Shown here one piece after another: positions 48,401 to 60,124 of a stretch of 64,000 nucleotides of DNA. Location of the stretch: positions 744,001-808,000 of the forward strand of contig NC_068558.1 in NCBI RefSeq assembly GCF_022201045.2. The letters run 5' to 3'. Numbering within the stretch: position 1 is the stretch's first letter; each line of letters opens with the position of its first letter. The translations under genes were made by a program, and so were the position numbers. This DNA is from Citrus sinensis (lineage: Eukaryota > Streptophyta > Magnoliopsida > Sapindales > Rutaceae). Under the pieces are notes generated by a model. It saw only the letters and a list, made by a program, of their open reading frames with translations, was not told the DNA's origin and ran no database searches.

Positions 48401-49527
48401 AGGTGCAGCAGTGGTTCTGGGAAGAAGATGCCAATGAGATTTTGAGAATTCAGCTGCCGAGAAAACCGAGAATGGATGAGATAATCTGGCACTTTGATAA
48501 AAAAGGAGTTTATGCTGTGAAAAGCGGGTATCAGCTAGCTTTAAAAATGAAGTACCCTGATAAGCCTAGTTGTTCTTACAAGGGCCTTAATCACTGGAAC
48601 CGTTTATGGACCCTCCAACTTCCAGAAAAAATCAAAATATTTATGTGGAGAGCTGGTCAAAACCTATTGCCCACTGCTGAGAACCTATGGAAAAAGAAGA
48701 TATTGGCAGAGCCTCACTGTCAAGTCTGCAAACAAGGAGTGGAAAGCGTATCACATGCATTGGTGCACTGTAAAGCTGCAAGGAAGGTATGGATTCATGC
48801 TCCCTTTGAAATGCATTTCCCTGATGCTTCTAATCAAGATATGTGGAATGTTATGCTTGAGATAACCAAGAAGATGAGCAAGTCAGACATAGAAATATTT
48901 GCTGCATACTGCTGGGCCATATGGTATAGCAGGAACAACAGGATTTTTGAAGGCAAAAAGATGGACTGCTGGCGAGTGGTGGCTAAAGCTGAGGCTGTAG
49001 TTGAGGCTTATAAACTGGTGAGTCAGCAAGGGCACGGATCAGGGGGAATGCACAATCCAATGAAGAGCCAGAAGTGGTGCCCTCCTCCTGCAAATGTTTT
49101 CAAGGCTAATGTGGATGCCGCTATTAATCATGAAAAAGGAATAGCAGGGTTAGGAGCTGTAATCTGAGATTCAAACAGCAGAATCATTGTGGCTGCTGTC
49201 AAGACCACAAAATTTTCTGGAGATGTTAAGGTTGCAGAAGCAGAAGCTGTTGAATGGGGATTAGTTGTGGCAAAAAATGCAGCTCTTAGCTCTTTAATGG
49301 TGGAGACAGATTGTCAAGATGTAGCAAAGTTGATTAACAACCAAGAGGGAAGCAAGACAGAGATTGTTTGGGTGATTTCTGAAATTCAAGATCAAAGGAA
49401 GGATTTCCAGCACATCAGTTTCCATTACACACCCAGATCATGTAATGCTCATGCCCACTCCTTGGCTAAGCTTTGCTTTAAGGAGTCTTTCAAATGTTGT
49501 ATGGACAGCGCCGTTACCAATTGATGT
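45436..49527 (+). CDS. LINE ORF2: endonuclease / reverse transcriptase / RNase H, with one internal stop
   Basis: 1243 codons are open to a TGA at 49165-49167; the same frame then runs on to about 49524. Domains: APE-type endonuclease at 1-~225 (starts MKILSWNVRGLGN; FGDFNEIL; SDHCPVL); reverse transcriptase ~480-760 (FRPISLCNVIYRIIAKVIANR; LDISKAYDRVEWEF; GLRQGCHLSPYLF; FADD at 696-699); a zf-RVT Cys/His region ~1040-1130 (WTLQLPEKIKIFMWRAGQNLLPT; CQVCKQGVESVSHALVHC); and an RNase H domain starting ~1217 (NVDAAI...). The TGA falls inside RNase H, at GAVI-stop-DSNSR where related elements have Arg, so a single CGA to TGA change is likely. Everything up to the zf-RVT region looks intact. Confidence 0.93.
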
Positions 49528-49590
49528 GGAATCTGTTTTCTCTTGTTTGCTTTAATGAAAGTTTAATTATCTTCTCAAAAAAAAAAAAAA

Positions 49591-49604
49591 AATCTCTTGC
49601 TGGT
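49591..49604 (+). repeat. LINE target-site duplication, right copy
   Basis: AATCTCTTGCTGGT directly after the poly-A tail, identical to 43762-43775. Confidence 0.9.
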
Positions 49605-50780
49605 TATGAATTTATAATTGGTTTAAAATCTGAGTAAGGAAAGATATAGCAGTCCGTTGATCATCAGATGGTTAGTGGAGAGTGGTTTCAAAGATCTTGT
49701 GGTGAGCCACAAGTCTGTTTATCATATCATCTTTAATTGGCCCAAATATACAAAGCCCAAACTCCCTTTTTTGTTTGATTTGGGTCCACAATGCCGGCCA
49801 ATTCTTTTCAATGCGCCACGTTCATCTCTGCTACAGTGACTTGCCTGTTGAATTGGTTGCATCCATTGCAGCTTTTGCTAAAAAGGAAAGGAAAATTTTA
49901 TCGGATAAAGAATCCTTTATTGTATATAAAAATTTTATCAGATTAATAATTATAGCTCCGGATTCGCCCACAATAATGATTTGGTCATTGAGCATAATTA
50001 TAACGTCAAAATCCACGTTTGATGCTGTAGATGTAATTGATATACATGTAACGTCCCAAATTCACATGCCAAGCCAAGTCACAGACCCACAGCACAGCAG
50101 TGGAAGATTTAATAATACGGGAAAATTTGGCACTTTCTCAAGATCCTTAACACTTAAGCCAAAAGCACAAAAAAGGAGCAGCCCTCGTGTGTGAACTCAA
50201 ACTCTCCAAGTCATCGATGCTCCTAGAAGACCTTCTAGAAAAGGGACAAAATATCAAAATCGAAAGAAACGTTTATAGATATAGCCCCAGGCTGAGATAA
50301 ATTCACAACAATAGCCCTTTCATTATTCTTTATTTTCAATAATTAGAAAATGACCATTTCAACCGACCGACTTTAATGAACATGCAATCAGACAACAAAA
50401 TTATATAATTTATCTAAATGCTTTTATGAATTGTATGTTGGCCTCTCTTGAATCAGTTGCTTAATGTATTATTATTTTTTGAACTTGGGCTATTTTTGTA
50501 AAATTGTCCAGATCGAAGCTACTCCCCCACGAACTCAACTATCCACTTTCTGTGTATTTGTCTCTCTCTCTTCTCTCTCCTCTTCCCCTTCCCCTTCCAC
50601 CACGTCACCTCCTCAAACCGCGTTTCTGCCGTCACCTCTCTCGCATTCGCTCAACTACAAAATTCAATTGATGAGATATTTTTAAAAAGGGAAAAAAATC
50701 AAAATAAATGTAATTCTTTATCGATCTTCTGGTGACTTTCTACTTTGACAAATCCACACGCAATCGTAATACTAACAACC
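49605..50780. other. Spacer right of the LINE
   Basis: No gene recognised. A 139-codon frame at 49775-50194 has no recognisable similarity and runs through low-complexity sequence. A C/T-rich patch at 50555-50640 may belong to the promoter of the DCD gene. Confidence 0.55.
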
Positions 50781-50784
50781 GCTC

Positions 50785-50818
<34 letters not shown>
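50781..50818 (+). repeat. (CT)n microsatellite in the DCD gene leader
   Basis: Almost pure CT dinucleotides with one CCT interruption, ~260 bases before the DCD start codon. CT-rich tracts are common in plant 5' leaders and core promoters. Confidence 0.85.
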
Positions 50819-51077
50819 AACTCACTTTCTCAGAAATTTCTTGTTTGCTTAATCTAATCAACCCCTTATTTAACACGCGCGCGCCCCCTCTCTCTTCCTC
50901 CCTCTTATATCTCTCGTACAACATCAAACTTTAAGATTTGATTTTCCCCTGTTTTTGCTCTCTTTAAATAACCCTTTTTATATATTTGTAGAGATTAGGG
51001 ATATACAAAGAAAAAAATACCACATTCGTCCCGGATCATACATAAATTTTCTGTTTTCTCGTGAATTAGTGTCTGAG

Positions 51078-52559
51078 ATGGAGAACAATCAGCAGTCGTT
51101 TTGGCAATTCAGTGATCAACTGAGGGTGCAAGCATCAAACTTGGCTAATCTGTCACTCAACGACTCGATCTGGAGCAACAATTATGGGTCGAAGAGGCCG
51201 GATGAAAGGAAGAATTTCGACATCAGAGTCGGCGGTCAAGTGAATGTGAATCCATTCACTAAAGGGTCTGATTTGAACGCCTTCGATGGTGGTTACAAGA
51301 GTATCAGCAGCAACTACAACGATATTGGCCTAGGCCCTATCGGCCAGATTGTGGCCCCTGCCTCGGCCTCTCAAAAGAATGTTGGGATCAACGGTGGATT
51401 CAACAAAGGGATTTATTCAAAGTCAGGTCATTTTGGTCTTAGCACCATCAACAACAACAACATCAACAGTTATATGAATGTTAATTTGAAGGGGAATAGG
51501 AATAAGGAAGAGCATGATCATCATGGACTTGGAAGCAAGAGTGGCAAGAAGAACAGCAACAAGAAGAACAATAACAAAGATGGTGACAATAATTCCGATA
51601 ATAAGGACACTAAGACTGCTGCTGATAAGAGGTTCAAGACTCTCCCACCTTCGGAGGCTTTGCCTAGAAACGAAACCATTGGTGGCTATATTTTTGTCTG
51701 CAACAATGATACCATGGCTGAGAATCTCAAAAGACAGCTCTTTGGTATGTATATGTTCTCTTTTCCCTTTCCTTTTCTTCTTTTTTTTTTCAAAAAATGT
51801 TTTTGTGTAGGAGCAACTTATTTTCTTCCTAGATCAGATTATTATTTATTTTTATTTTTTTGAGATGATCTAGTTGGGGTTGATATTTTTATTTTTTTAA
51901 CTTTTGATTTTAATTGTTGCGTTTATTTTTCAGGATTGCCTCCACGTTACAGGGATTCAGTGAGAGCTATAACCCCTGGCTTGCCCCTTTTCCTTTATAA
52001 CTATTCCACCCACCAGCTGCATGGAATTTTTGAGGTTTGTAATTTCACCGTCAGTTTTTGTGTCTCGTAAAGTTGTGTTTATTTAATTGACATCCTGACG
52101 ATCTTTCTGTGTAGGCTGCTAGCTTTGGAGGTACAAATATTGATCCTACAGCCTGGGAAGACAAGAAATGCCCTGGCGAATCACGATTCCCAGCTCAGGT
52201 AATTTTCATCTCTGTTTTATATTTGTAGTCTTTGAACCTTTTTTTTATCGTCGTGGATTGTGAGATTAATGATTTGAGTATTGATGAAAACTTCCTCTGT
52301 ATTTCACCTCAGGTCCGGGTTGTTACACGGAAAATCTGTGAACCGCTTGAAGAGGATTCCTTCAGGCCAATTCTCCATCACTATGATGGCCCCAAGTTCC
52401 GCCTTGAACTAAATGTGCCTGAGGTAATTTGATATTAGTGTTAGTTTAGTCTAAACATTTTGTTCACTGTGACTTCATATTTGATTCTAATTTGTCTTCT
52501 GGTTTGATTTTTAACAGGCAATTTCTCTCTTGGACATATTTGAAGAACAAGACTCTTGA
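51078..52559 (+). CDS. NRP: Asparagine-rich DCD-domain protein (NRP/B2 type)
   Basis: Five exons: 51078-51744, 51934-52034, 52115-52198, 52313-52423 and 52518-52559; 1005 nt, 334 residues. The N-terminal ~200 residues are low complexity, rich in Asn, Gly and Lys (INNNNINSYMN, NSNKKNNNKDGDNN). The C-terminal ~130 residues are the plant-only DCD domain: GGYIFVCNNDTMAENLKRQLFGLPPRY, ITPGLPLFLYNYSTHQLHGIFEAASFGG, KCPGESRFPAQVRVV and FRPILHHYDGPKFRLELNVPEA. In soybean NRP-A/B and Arabidopsis NRP1, such proteins relay ER and osmotic stress to programmed cell death. The reading frame is open upstream of 51078 but contains no ATG, so this start is favoured. Confidence 0.94.
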
Positions 52560-53154
52560 GCAATTGCTGCAATACGACCATACGAAACAAAAGCTTACCG
52601 ATACAAGTACCAGTTAGTGAAGTTACACAGCATAAAAGTGGTTTGATGAAACAATTAGGGAAAGAATTTATGAGTTTGTGGCCTTCATTATATTGATAGT
52701 TTAGAGAGAGTATGTGAGGGGAAGTATGAGAGCTGAATATGCACAGCGTCCTTGATGTAAACATTTTGTGAGGAGGCTGTTGCTGGGTGTTTGTCCTTTT
52801 TGTTCTTTTGTTTAGCTTATACATAAATAAGAGCAAATTATAAAGACTTTATCTAAAGTTCTGGTATAATACCGGTTTTTATTTGCATATGATGAATGCA
52901 ATGCAAAATAAGCTTCTTCTTCTGTTCTATGGTTTTCTGGATGTTTCTCTGTACCCTAGCAAGGACATGCTCTTCATTCGAAGGCCCATTCGTTTGTAAT
53001 TCATAATCCCATTTTATGTGATTTTGTTGAACCCAATTTGTTTATCACGTGATGTGAGCCAAACAGTTTAGAACAAAGATCCCGTCTATATAGCAGGATA
53101 GTGGTTGATAGGGTTCATTTGCATTTGCCTTCATATTAGATAAACTACTAAATT
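52560..53154. other. 3' region of the DCD gene
   Basis: Probable 3' UTR to ~52830, where AATAA-like signals occur, then spacer. Nothing else recognised. Confidence 0.5.
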
Positions 53155-54258
53155 TAGAGATGGCAAATATCCAGTTGGATATGGATATTGTCCATCCATG
53201 ATTAAATGGATTTGCCAATATTTATATCTAATGCAAATATTCCGTTGGATATAGATATTGTCCATTCGTGTGTAAATTCATAATTGAATAGATTTGTTCA
53301 TTCATGTCCAATTTTAAATATGGGATATAGATATAAATTTTATCTATATAAATATAGATATTCATGGATGTCCATGGACATAAAATTTGTATTTCTAACT
53401 TTTAAAAATAATATAACATATTAATAAAGTAAAAGTTAATTAATGATGTATTACATTAAAAAAATTCTTTTTTTTATTTTCTATTTCCTAAAATCATTAA
53501 TTTTAAAAGCTAATTAAAATTGTTTTAGAAATTTTGAAAAAAAATTGCTGCACAGTTCTGTCGCTGACACTGCCGTCTCTTCCGGCGCCATCGCCATAAA
53601 ATCACTTGTAGTTGACACATCCCACACGACCAAATCGAAAATTCAACGATCTATCTATCTAAAGGTGTTTTTTTATTTTGAAAATAACAAATGATGGAGG
53701 CGCACGCGCATCACAAAGAGACACGACCACCACATGGCCGTTGCACGTTTGCGGCGTGTGCACCTTCGTTCTTTGTGATTGGTGTTGATCGCTTCTATAT
53801 TTGTATAGATCGTGTAGTTTCCAATATATTTATGTCAGCGGTGTTAACATTGGATGAAGTTTCGCTGCCGACAACGGAATAGATGTGGTTCCGGCGGTGG
53901 AATAGTGTCAATGGTGAATTTTTCTAAATTTTCAAAACTCAAAATATTTTTTTATAATTTTGATGTGTGGGTATATTTGACAATAAATATTTTAGTTGAG
54001 GACAATTTTGCATTTATTTATTTTTAGTATTTTTACAATTGTTTATTTATTACATTTTTCATTTTGAATTTTATAAAGTTAAAACTTTCTAAACTTGTGT
54101 TGGGTTAAATGGATATCCATTAGGTAGAAATAATTATCCATATCCATATAAATATAATTTTAAAATATCTATTTCAAGATCCAAAAAATTTTGAATGGAT
54201 ATTATCCAATCCAATTAGATAAATATTATGAATATCCATTATAGAGTTGTCATTCCTA
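53155..54258. mobile_element. hAT-like non-autonomous element with GC-rich core
   Basis: 1104 bp. The left end TAGAGATGGCAAATATCC and the complement of the right end TAGGAATGACAACTC resemble each other over TAGRRATGRCAA, a hAT-like terminal pattern. Both subterminal regions carry repeated GGATATnnATATTnTCCA motifs, including two direct copies of a ~65-bp unit at ~53164 and ~53230. The outer parts are AT-rich. The centre (~53560-53910) is far richer in GC and holds a 63-codon frame (53691-53882) of no recognised family. The target duplication is not clear. Confidence 0.5.
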
Positions 54259-57199
54259 CTAGTACTAATCACCTAATATCTGCATTAGAAGTCTGTGTGC
54301 TTTAATGGTCTGTGTGCTTTAATGAAGGAAAGGGCAGGAAAATAAATCTAAGATAAACTCAAGACAAAACCGTCACAGGGGATTGGAAATTCTCAAACCC
54401 ACAATGAGTCATATTCTGTTCAGTGCAATCCGATAGAAGCAAAAAGTTTTGGGTGGTTGAGAATATCATGTAAAGCTACATCACCAACTAAAGGTAGGAA
54501 GTATACTAAATTAGTATTTAAGAGTGGTTAGGATTTCAGCCACTGAACATTTGAACTTGAAATCCAAGACAACGAGTGGGTGTTGTGCCATCTTTCTCAA
54601 AAAGTCTTTTACCTACCGCATACATATCTTTCAGAAAGCTAACTCTTTAGTTATGGGGACTGCTTCAAAGTCTACCGTAGCATAGCGTAGTGATGATAAA
54701 TTATAAATAATGTATTGCACCAATTTCATTCTCTATTGCCCACTTTATTAGTATCATTGACTTGCTCAAGTCATGCGTACAAAGCAAAGAGATTAATGGT
54801 TCTGAGACGCGATTGATTTGAATTGTTCAAGGTGGAATTAGTTGATAGGGATCCTAACCAGTCTTGCTGCATTAATTGGTTTACCACTTCAAATAAGTCG
54901 AGGGTTCCAAATTAATTGCTCATTCATTGTGAGCAATGGATAAATTACAATTGATCGGTTCAAAAATTTTTAAACCGAACTTGAAACATTGAACTAATAT
55001 CTGAACTCAAAATGCCAGCCCCTCCGAGTATTGACATTCTTCTTTCTTTCTTTTGGTGGGAGTTAAAGAAAAGGCAAAAGCAATCACGTGATAACATATT
55101 GATTTCTTAATGAAAGAATGACATTGAGTATCAGTGCCTTGCCAAATATCTCAGATATCACATGGCCATCACTCATCGTCTTTGTTCTCTTCATTTTATT
55201 TCATAATATACCAAACTAAATGGAATGGAATGTTGAATATCAAATTTGTCTTGAAGCTAGGCCAAACGATAAGACGCTGCACATGCTCCTACAAATTAGG
55301 ACAACATTACTGATGTATGTATAGGACAAACTATTACTCATTCATAAACCCAAGCGTATCTGTTTATTTTCTCCACTTTCTGTGCAGTTAGAGTGTGGTG
55401 TCATATTAAATTTAAAAATAATACACTTAGTTAAATGTAAAATTTTAATAATGAAATTTAATAGTCAAGCATTAAAATTATCTGTTTTCATCAAATTTTT
55501 ACTACGGTCCGATTTGAACTAATTTGGTAGTTCTTATAGGATTTATCTCAAATCTAATTCAAAAATGTATATTTATATCTGAGGGGAGTTTGTGCTAAGT
55601 TTGAACTTAGGTGTGTTTTTCTGATGTTTGGGATAATTGGTTTAGTTAAGGTATACTTAGTGATGAGCTAAAGTGACATATAGGAATTAATCTAGAGAGT
55701 AACTCAGGTGTCTCACATAATGCTTAAGGTAGTTGGGAAACTTAGGTACACTCATATGTGAAACACCAATTGGACATTAAATTGGAAATATAATTAAACA
55801 AACATAAATATAGAAAACACACTATGTTTATGTGGTTCGGCTTTTGGCCTACGTTCATGGAAGCAAATCATCAATCCACTATATAAACGAGAGATTACAT
55901 AAGATTTTACATTTATACGAGATGAATAAAATAAGCTAGATACCTATATAGAGATGTTTGGTGTTTAAGTAGATTTTAGGTGCAAGAGAAAGTGGCAAAA
56001 CCTAACTAAAATAATGAATTTATTTTCCGCATGTAGGGTACCTCACTTAATCGAAGTGTGTGGGTTGTTTTAGGCTTTTACGGAGATAAAGAGGAGTAGG
56101 AAGAGGATGGTTAAGGTGACAAGTTAAGGTATGAAGTGACAAATCTTAAAAAGGTGCCTTAGGCTTGCAAAATAACGAAGAAGAGATCAGAGGTGGAGCT
56201 GTGGTGGCCGGCAACCACACTCCAATGCTGAATCAGAGTTGGGTTATCTAGGGTTTGAGAGCTTGCAAGCTCTCTATAATAAATGGCCGGAGATTGATGG
56301 AGACCTTAGTCTTAGTGAAATATGTGTGTCCTTTGTTGTATATATGAGAAAAGTAGAACCTTAGTGTCTTTATATATAGAGTACCTTAGTTATACATAGA
56401 GTACCTTGGTTGCCCTGCTATACAGCACATTTATAATGGTAATTTTGATGTCCTTTTCAAGATTTTATTGTCTCTTCAACTTTATCATTATTTTTGGACT
56501 GTTAAGAGCATACTTGAGGAGCAAGAAAGACGTTATTTGACATGATTTGTTTTCTTGCACACGTGGTGTACGCTTTAAAGTAGTCCATGATACCTCTGGA
56601 AAGGCTACCTTGGTAGCTTCTGAACATGATAGCTGAGGACCACTGTCCTTGGTGTGCTGTCTTTTGCTTTTTCTAGGTGTGAAAACCAGCTGTCCCCTAT
56701 TTTCCAGCAAGGTATTCCTTATTTGATCTTGCCAAACCAAATATTCTATTTGGGCGATGGAGATATTTCTCATGATTGGTATTTTGGAGACTTTTCTTTA
56801 CCACTTTACATATGGTACGACATACCTCGCATAGTAACTCGATTATCAGGTGTATTCAGTGTAGGTCGGGTACCTTTTAGTGATTATGTTTAATCACATA
56901 ATTTTTCATTAACACGTGAAACTTCATTATTAATCTTCAATTTCTTCCCTAAACATTATCCAAACAAAAAACTTGCAATTTCTTTCCCCTTGGAATTCTA
57001 TACTCGACGATGGAAATTAAATTCTTCATCCTCTCTCCATTCCTCTCCTCTGCTCCCCTCTCGATACTTTCAAGCCGAATCATACGATGAATGAGCTTCC
57101 TTTCCAGCGAAATTTCAGCGATGAATTCAAGAGAAAATGTGAAAAGATTCACGTAAAATATACGTCAATTATTTTAAAATGTAAAATGAAATCAGCCAA
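54259..57199. other. Spacer with repeat-like sequence
   Basis: No gene recognised. The block ~55570-56460 looks like plant repetitive DNA: it includes GTGGTTCGGCTTTTGGCCTA (~55833), a GC-richer patch with GGCCGGCAACC (~56207) and a perfect GAGAGCTTGCAAGCTCTC palindrome (~56257). I could not find paired ends, so it is unclassified. Open frames at 56465-56893 are not recognisable. Confidence 0.45.
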
Positions 57200-57271
57200 G
57201 GGTCCATAGCTCAGTGGTAGAGCAATTGACTGCAGATCAATAGGTCACCGGTTCGAACCCGGTTGGGCCCT
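57200..57271 (+). tRNA. tRNA-Cys(GCA): tRNA-Cys (anticodon GCA)
   Basis: A 72-nt cloverleaf. Acceptor stem GGGTCCA pairs with TGGGCCC (one T:G). The A-box lies in TAGCTCAGTGGTAGAGC. The anticodon loop CTGCAGA reads GCA, flanked by the TTGA/TCAA stem. The T-arm CCGGTTCGAACCCGG holds the B-box GGTTCGAAC. The discriminator base is T, as expected for Cys. No intron, and CCA is not encoded, as usual for nuclear genes. Confidence 0.97.
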
Positions 57272-57721
57272 TGTTTAAGTTTATAATTCTGTTTTGTTCA
57301 GGCTATGGTAAAATCAAGAATTCAAAATTGTATTGCTAATATGTATTGTTAAGGTTGAATATTTATATTGATCGTATACTGATTTACACATATAAAATAA
57401 TATATGTATACATACACATTTAATTCTTTTATTTTGTTGGTGATTTAAAAAGTATTTATCATTTAATTAAAAATAAAATCATATCCATGAACTTACATAC
57501 GGATTACCAATAATTTTAAAAAGTATCGCTTAACTATTAAATAATTAGTTATTCATTTACTAAATTAAACCAATGATGGAGATTGAATCATTCAAATGGG
57601 ATGGGAGGGATCACAACAACTCCAAGATTAATGTGTGAATTAAAAACGTCATCGTATGAAGTGATGCACTTAGAAATCAACACACTGTAATAAAACAACA
57701 ACCGGGCATCAGCAACAATAA
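57272..57721. other. Spacer between tRNA-Cys and the glutaredoxin-like gene
   Basis: AT-rich to ~57560. The right end should hold the 3' UTR of the minus-strand glutaredoxin-like gene. Nothing else seen. Confidence 0.6.
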
Positions 57722-58816
57722 TTAAGAAGAACAAGCAGGACAATGGACCAAGCCGTTCTCATTACAGACACCACACCTCTGCTTATCCCCAGTCGCCAAA
57801 ACCACCTTACAGCTTCCCCCGCAATCAAAACAAGGCACAAACCTCGCACCCCCACAACCTTCACACGCTTGCCTACCTATCCCCATCTCCACGCGTGCCG
57901 ACCGCAGCATCCTCCCGAGTTTACCAGACTCGTTCAACTCTGTCAACTCATCAACTCCACCCACATACCTACCCTTGATAAAAACCCTAGGCACAGTCAC
58001 AGTCTCACCGCCAAACAAATCCTTCAGCTCGTTCAAGAACTGCCCATGCAATGACACGTCACGCTCGTCAGTCACCACGCGGTTCACTTCGAATATGCTC
58101 CTCACACGGTTGCAGTCCTCGTACGTGCGCCGCACTCCCCTCAACGACGTCGTGTAAATCACGACCCCATCCGAACCACCCGGCGGACACTTTTCGGGAA
58201 AATCACTCAACGGGTCTCGTATGAGCTTCTCGTATTTCGCTTGCTTGCCTTCTTTTTCCCTCTCCATTCTGTCCCGCACAATGAATATATTCTCCTTCAC
58301 AGGCTTAAACCCTTCTCCTTCTGTATGATGATCAGCTCGGGACCCGGCCTTGTTGTTCGTCTTCAACTCTGTCCCCATGGACTCAGTTTCTCTCAATTCT
58401 TTTGATGGCTTTGCATTTGCAGGTAAATTAGGTGATGATCGCAGCAGCTTCTTGTCTAGCTCTTCAAGCGTGTGGAAAGACGCGCTCTTACGTGGCGTTA
58501 TGTTTTGCTTCTGCGTTGTTGGCGACGCGGCAGAGACACTGTTACTACTAATTCTCGGCTTCAAGTCTTGGAGGACTTTGCTAACTTCGTCCCATGAGTG
58601 AGAGTGAGGGGCATCAGTCTCGAACTTGTTAAGCTTCTCGAGTATCGGGGCCGGCACGTGCGCGGGCTTTTCTTGTTGTTCTTGAGATGTGTTATTGTTG
58701 TCTGACGTCCGCCATGGCTCTTGTACTGCGTTGATATCGAAGACGGCGAAGCTCGCCGGAGCCGGACGGTAAATGTCAACGGTGGCCTCAATTCTTTTTG
58801 AGGACGCGCAGCCCAT
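57722..58816 (-). CDS. Glutaredoxin-domain protein with C-terminal CxxC zinc-finger-like region
   Basis: Single exon, 364 residues from MGCASSK. This start is preferred over the ATG three codons upstream because Gly2-Cys3 with Ser at 6 forms an N-myristoylation/palmitoylation-type signal. Residues ~20-200 are polar and probably disordered. The glutaredoxin-like domain is at ~217-305: VVIYTTSLRGVRRTYEDCNRVRSIFE, the TVPRVFIKG cis-Pro loop and GGVDELTELNESGKL. The usual CPYC/CGFS centre is replaced, leaving one cysteine, C235, late in the motif. The C-terminal tail has four CxxC pairs (318/321, 329/332, 348/351, 359/362), likely binding zinc. It resembles the plant At3g28850/At5g39865 family, whose function is largely unknown. 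Codon use is GC-richer than its surroundings. Confidence 0.92.
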   Translation of the reverse strand: MGCASSKRIEATVDIYRPAPASFAVFDINAVQEPWRTSDNNNTSQEQQEKPAHVPAPILEKLNKFETDAPHSHSWDEVSKVLQDLKPRISSNSVSAASPTTQKQNITPRKSASFHTLEELDKKLLRSSPNLPANAKPSKELRETESMGTELKTNNKAGSRADHHTEGEGFKPVKENIFIVRDRMEREKEGKQAKYEKLIRDPLSDFPEKCPPGGSDGVVIYTTSLRGVRRTYEDCNRVRSIFEVNRVVTDERDVSLHGQFLNELKDLFGGETVTVPRVFIKGRYVGGVDELTELNESGKLGRMLRSARVEMGIGRQACEGCGGARFVPCFDCGGSCKVVLATGDKQRCGVCNENGLVHCPACSS

Positions 58817-60124
58817 TTTGTGCAATCGCAGTAGCAGTAGCTGTTTGATAGATAATATTGAATTCTCAGCCCATGCGATGCGTAGTTGAACTTGCGGTTT
58901 TTAAGAAGGCTTTGTATCTGCAATGCCAATGCACCACGACCACGTGGTGGCCAGGGCCCACGGGGCCAGCGTTTTATCTAGTTGTAGAAATATGGATGTT
59001 AATATAAGCCTTAGGATGATGTGTGGTCAAGGTGGGTTTGTACAGCAGAACTTAGAATGGTGAGTGGCTGCTTCTGCCTTTCGGGGATTGTCAGGGCTTT
59101 TCATGTAATTTAATTAATTAAACATTTGGTACGGAAGACAAAATTGATTTTTGTGGAGTGCGGAGAAGGCTTTTGTGTGGACTACACGTGTACACACACT
59201 AATCGAAGAAAAACGATTTTTCCGCATAAATAATAATAATCGTCGGCGCACTCCTACTATGGCTGAGTTTGGTTTAGCACGTGCATCCCAAAGTCAGGTA
59301 TTACATTTGTTGAAGCTCTTAAGCAGCTATTGGATTAGCATGGCCCGGCCCAGTTAACACCGCAATTTGCCTAGCAAAGCCATTTAGCTTGCCGGGGAAG
59401 TAGGCACTTTTTCCAAGCTGATTAGCAATCCAATAATAGTTCATCACATTCACATTGACTAATGGCTAGTTCTTCATCTCAATTACCTTCCCTTATCGGT
59501 TTTACTCAACAAATAACAACGCAAGTAGTCAGGCTTTGAGTCCCACCAAATGCTGGAAATCTGTTCCTTTCTTAGCTTCATAATTAGGTAGAGGTAGGCG
59601 GGTAGTTCCTATTATAAACTTGATTCCAAGTTGTTTCAAGAAATGTCTGATTATATTTCGGTTATAAAAAGGAAAAACCTTACAGCTATATAACATGTAC
59701 AGATTTCGCTTGCTGAGTTGCTTTCACCATATTTGAAAAAAAAAATATAAAAGAAAGTACTTTTTGTCGCGGGTTTTTGATGCCTATAAGCTTGACGAGG
59801 GAATCCGGCACATTAGCCCTAGCCCTGAAATTTGAAATGGCTCTGCTTCTAATATGTCGTTTCTTGGTATTTCTAATCGACCAAGCTACCCCTTTATTCT
59901 ATTCTATTGCCTTGGATCGATCATTCTCAATCTTTTTCTTAAATAATCCTTGCAACGGTCTAGTATCACATGGCGCCGATTATTATTTTTGAAAAAAATA
60001 CACAATGTCATTTCTGACACACCGCAATTGTCTCTCCACCATTTTCATTTTTTATTTTTCCAAGATTCCACGGTTTAAATGCAACTAATGAAGAGCTCGA
60101 GGCATCAATGTGCAAGATTTTGCA
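58817..60124. other. Intergenic region between divergent genes
   Basis: Contains the promoters of the glutaredoxin-like gene (-) and the PADRE gene (+). No coding sequence recognised; open frames at 59151-59357 and 59777-59992 look like chance. CACGTG cores occur near 58939 (CCACGTGG) and 59185 (ACACGTGT). Confidence 0.5.

Larger units (their letters stand above)
43776..49590 (+). mobile_element. Full-length L1-type LINE
   Basis: A 5.8-kb non-LTR retrotransposon: ~173-base 5' UTR, ORF1 (43949-45439), ORF2 (45436-49167 and continuing past a stop to 49524), a short 3' UTR and a poly-A tail of 15 bases (49576-49590, partly shared with the duplication). It is bounded by identical 14-bp repeats AATCTCTTGCTGGT at 43762-43775 and 49591-49604. 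Intact ends and perfect duplications show a complete, evolutionarily young insertion by target-primed reverse transcription. Inserted between KAS I and the DCD gene, disrupting neither. Confidence 0.92.

Noticed and set aside
49775-50194. 139-codon plus-strand frame right of the LINE
   Set aside because: Composition is unlike the coding genes here and no family is recognised.
50955-51077. N-terminal extension of the DCD protein
   Set aside because: The frame is open but has no ATG before 51078, and the sequence is leader-like.
53691-53882. 63-codon frame in the GC-rich core of the hAT-like element
   Set aside because: Open only because of GC-rich composition; no similarity seen. Kept as part of the element.
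55570-56460. Possible solo LTR or MULE
   Set aside because: Has phrases familiar from plant repeats, but no paired ends or target duplication could be located.
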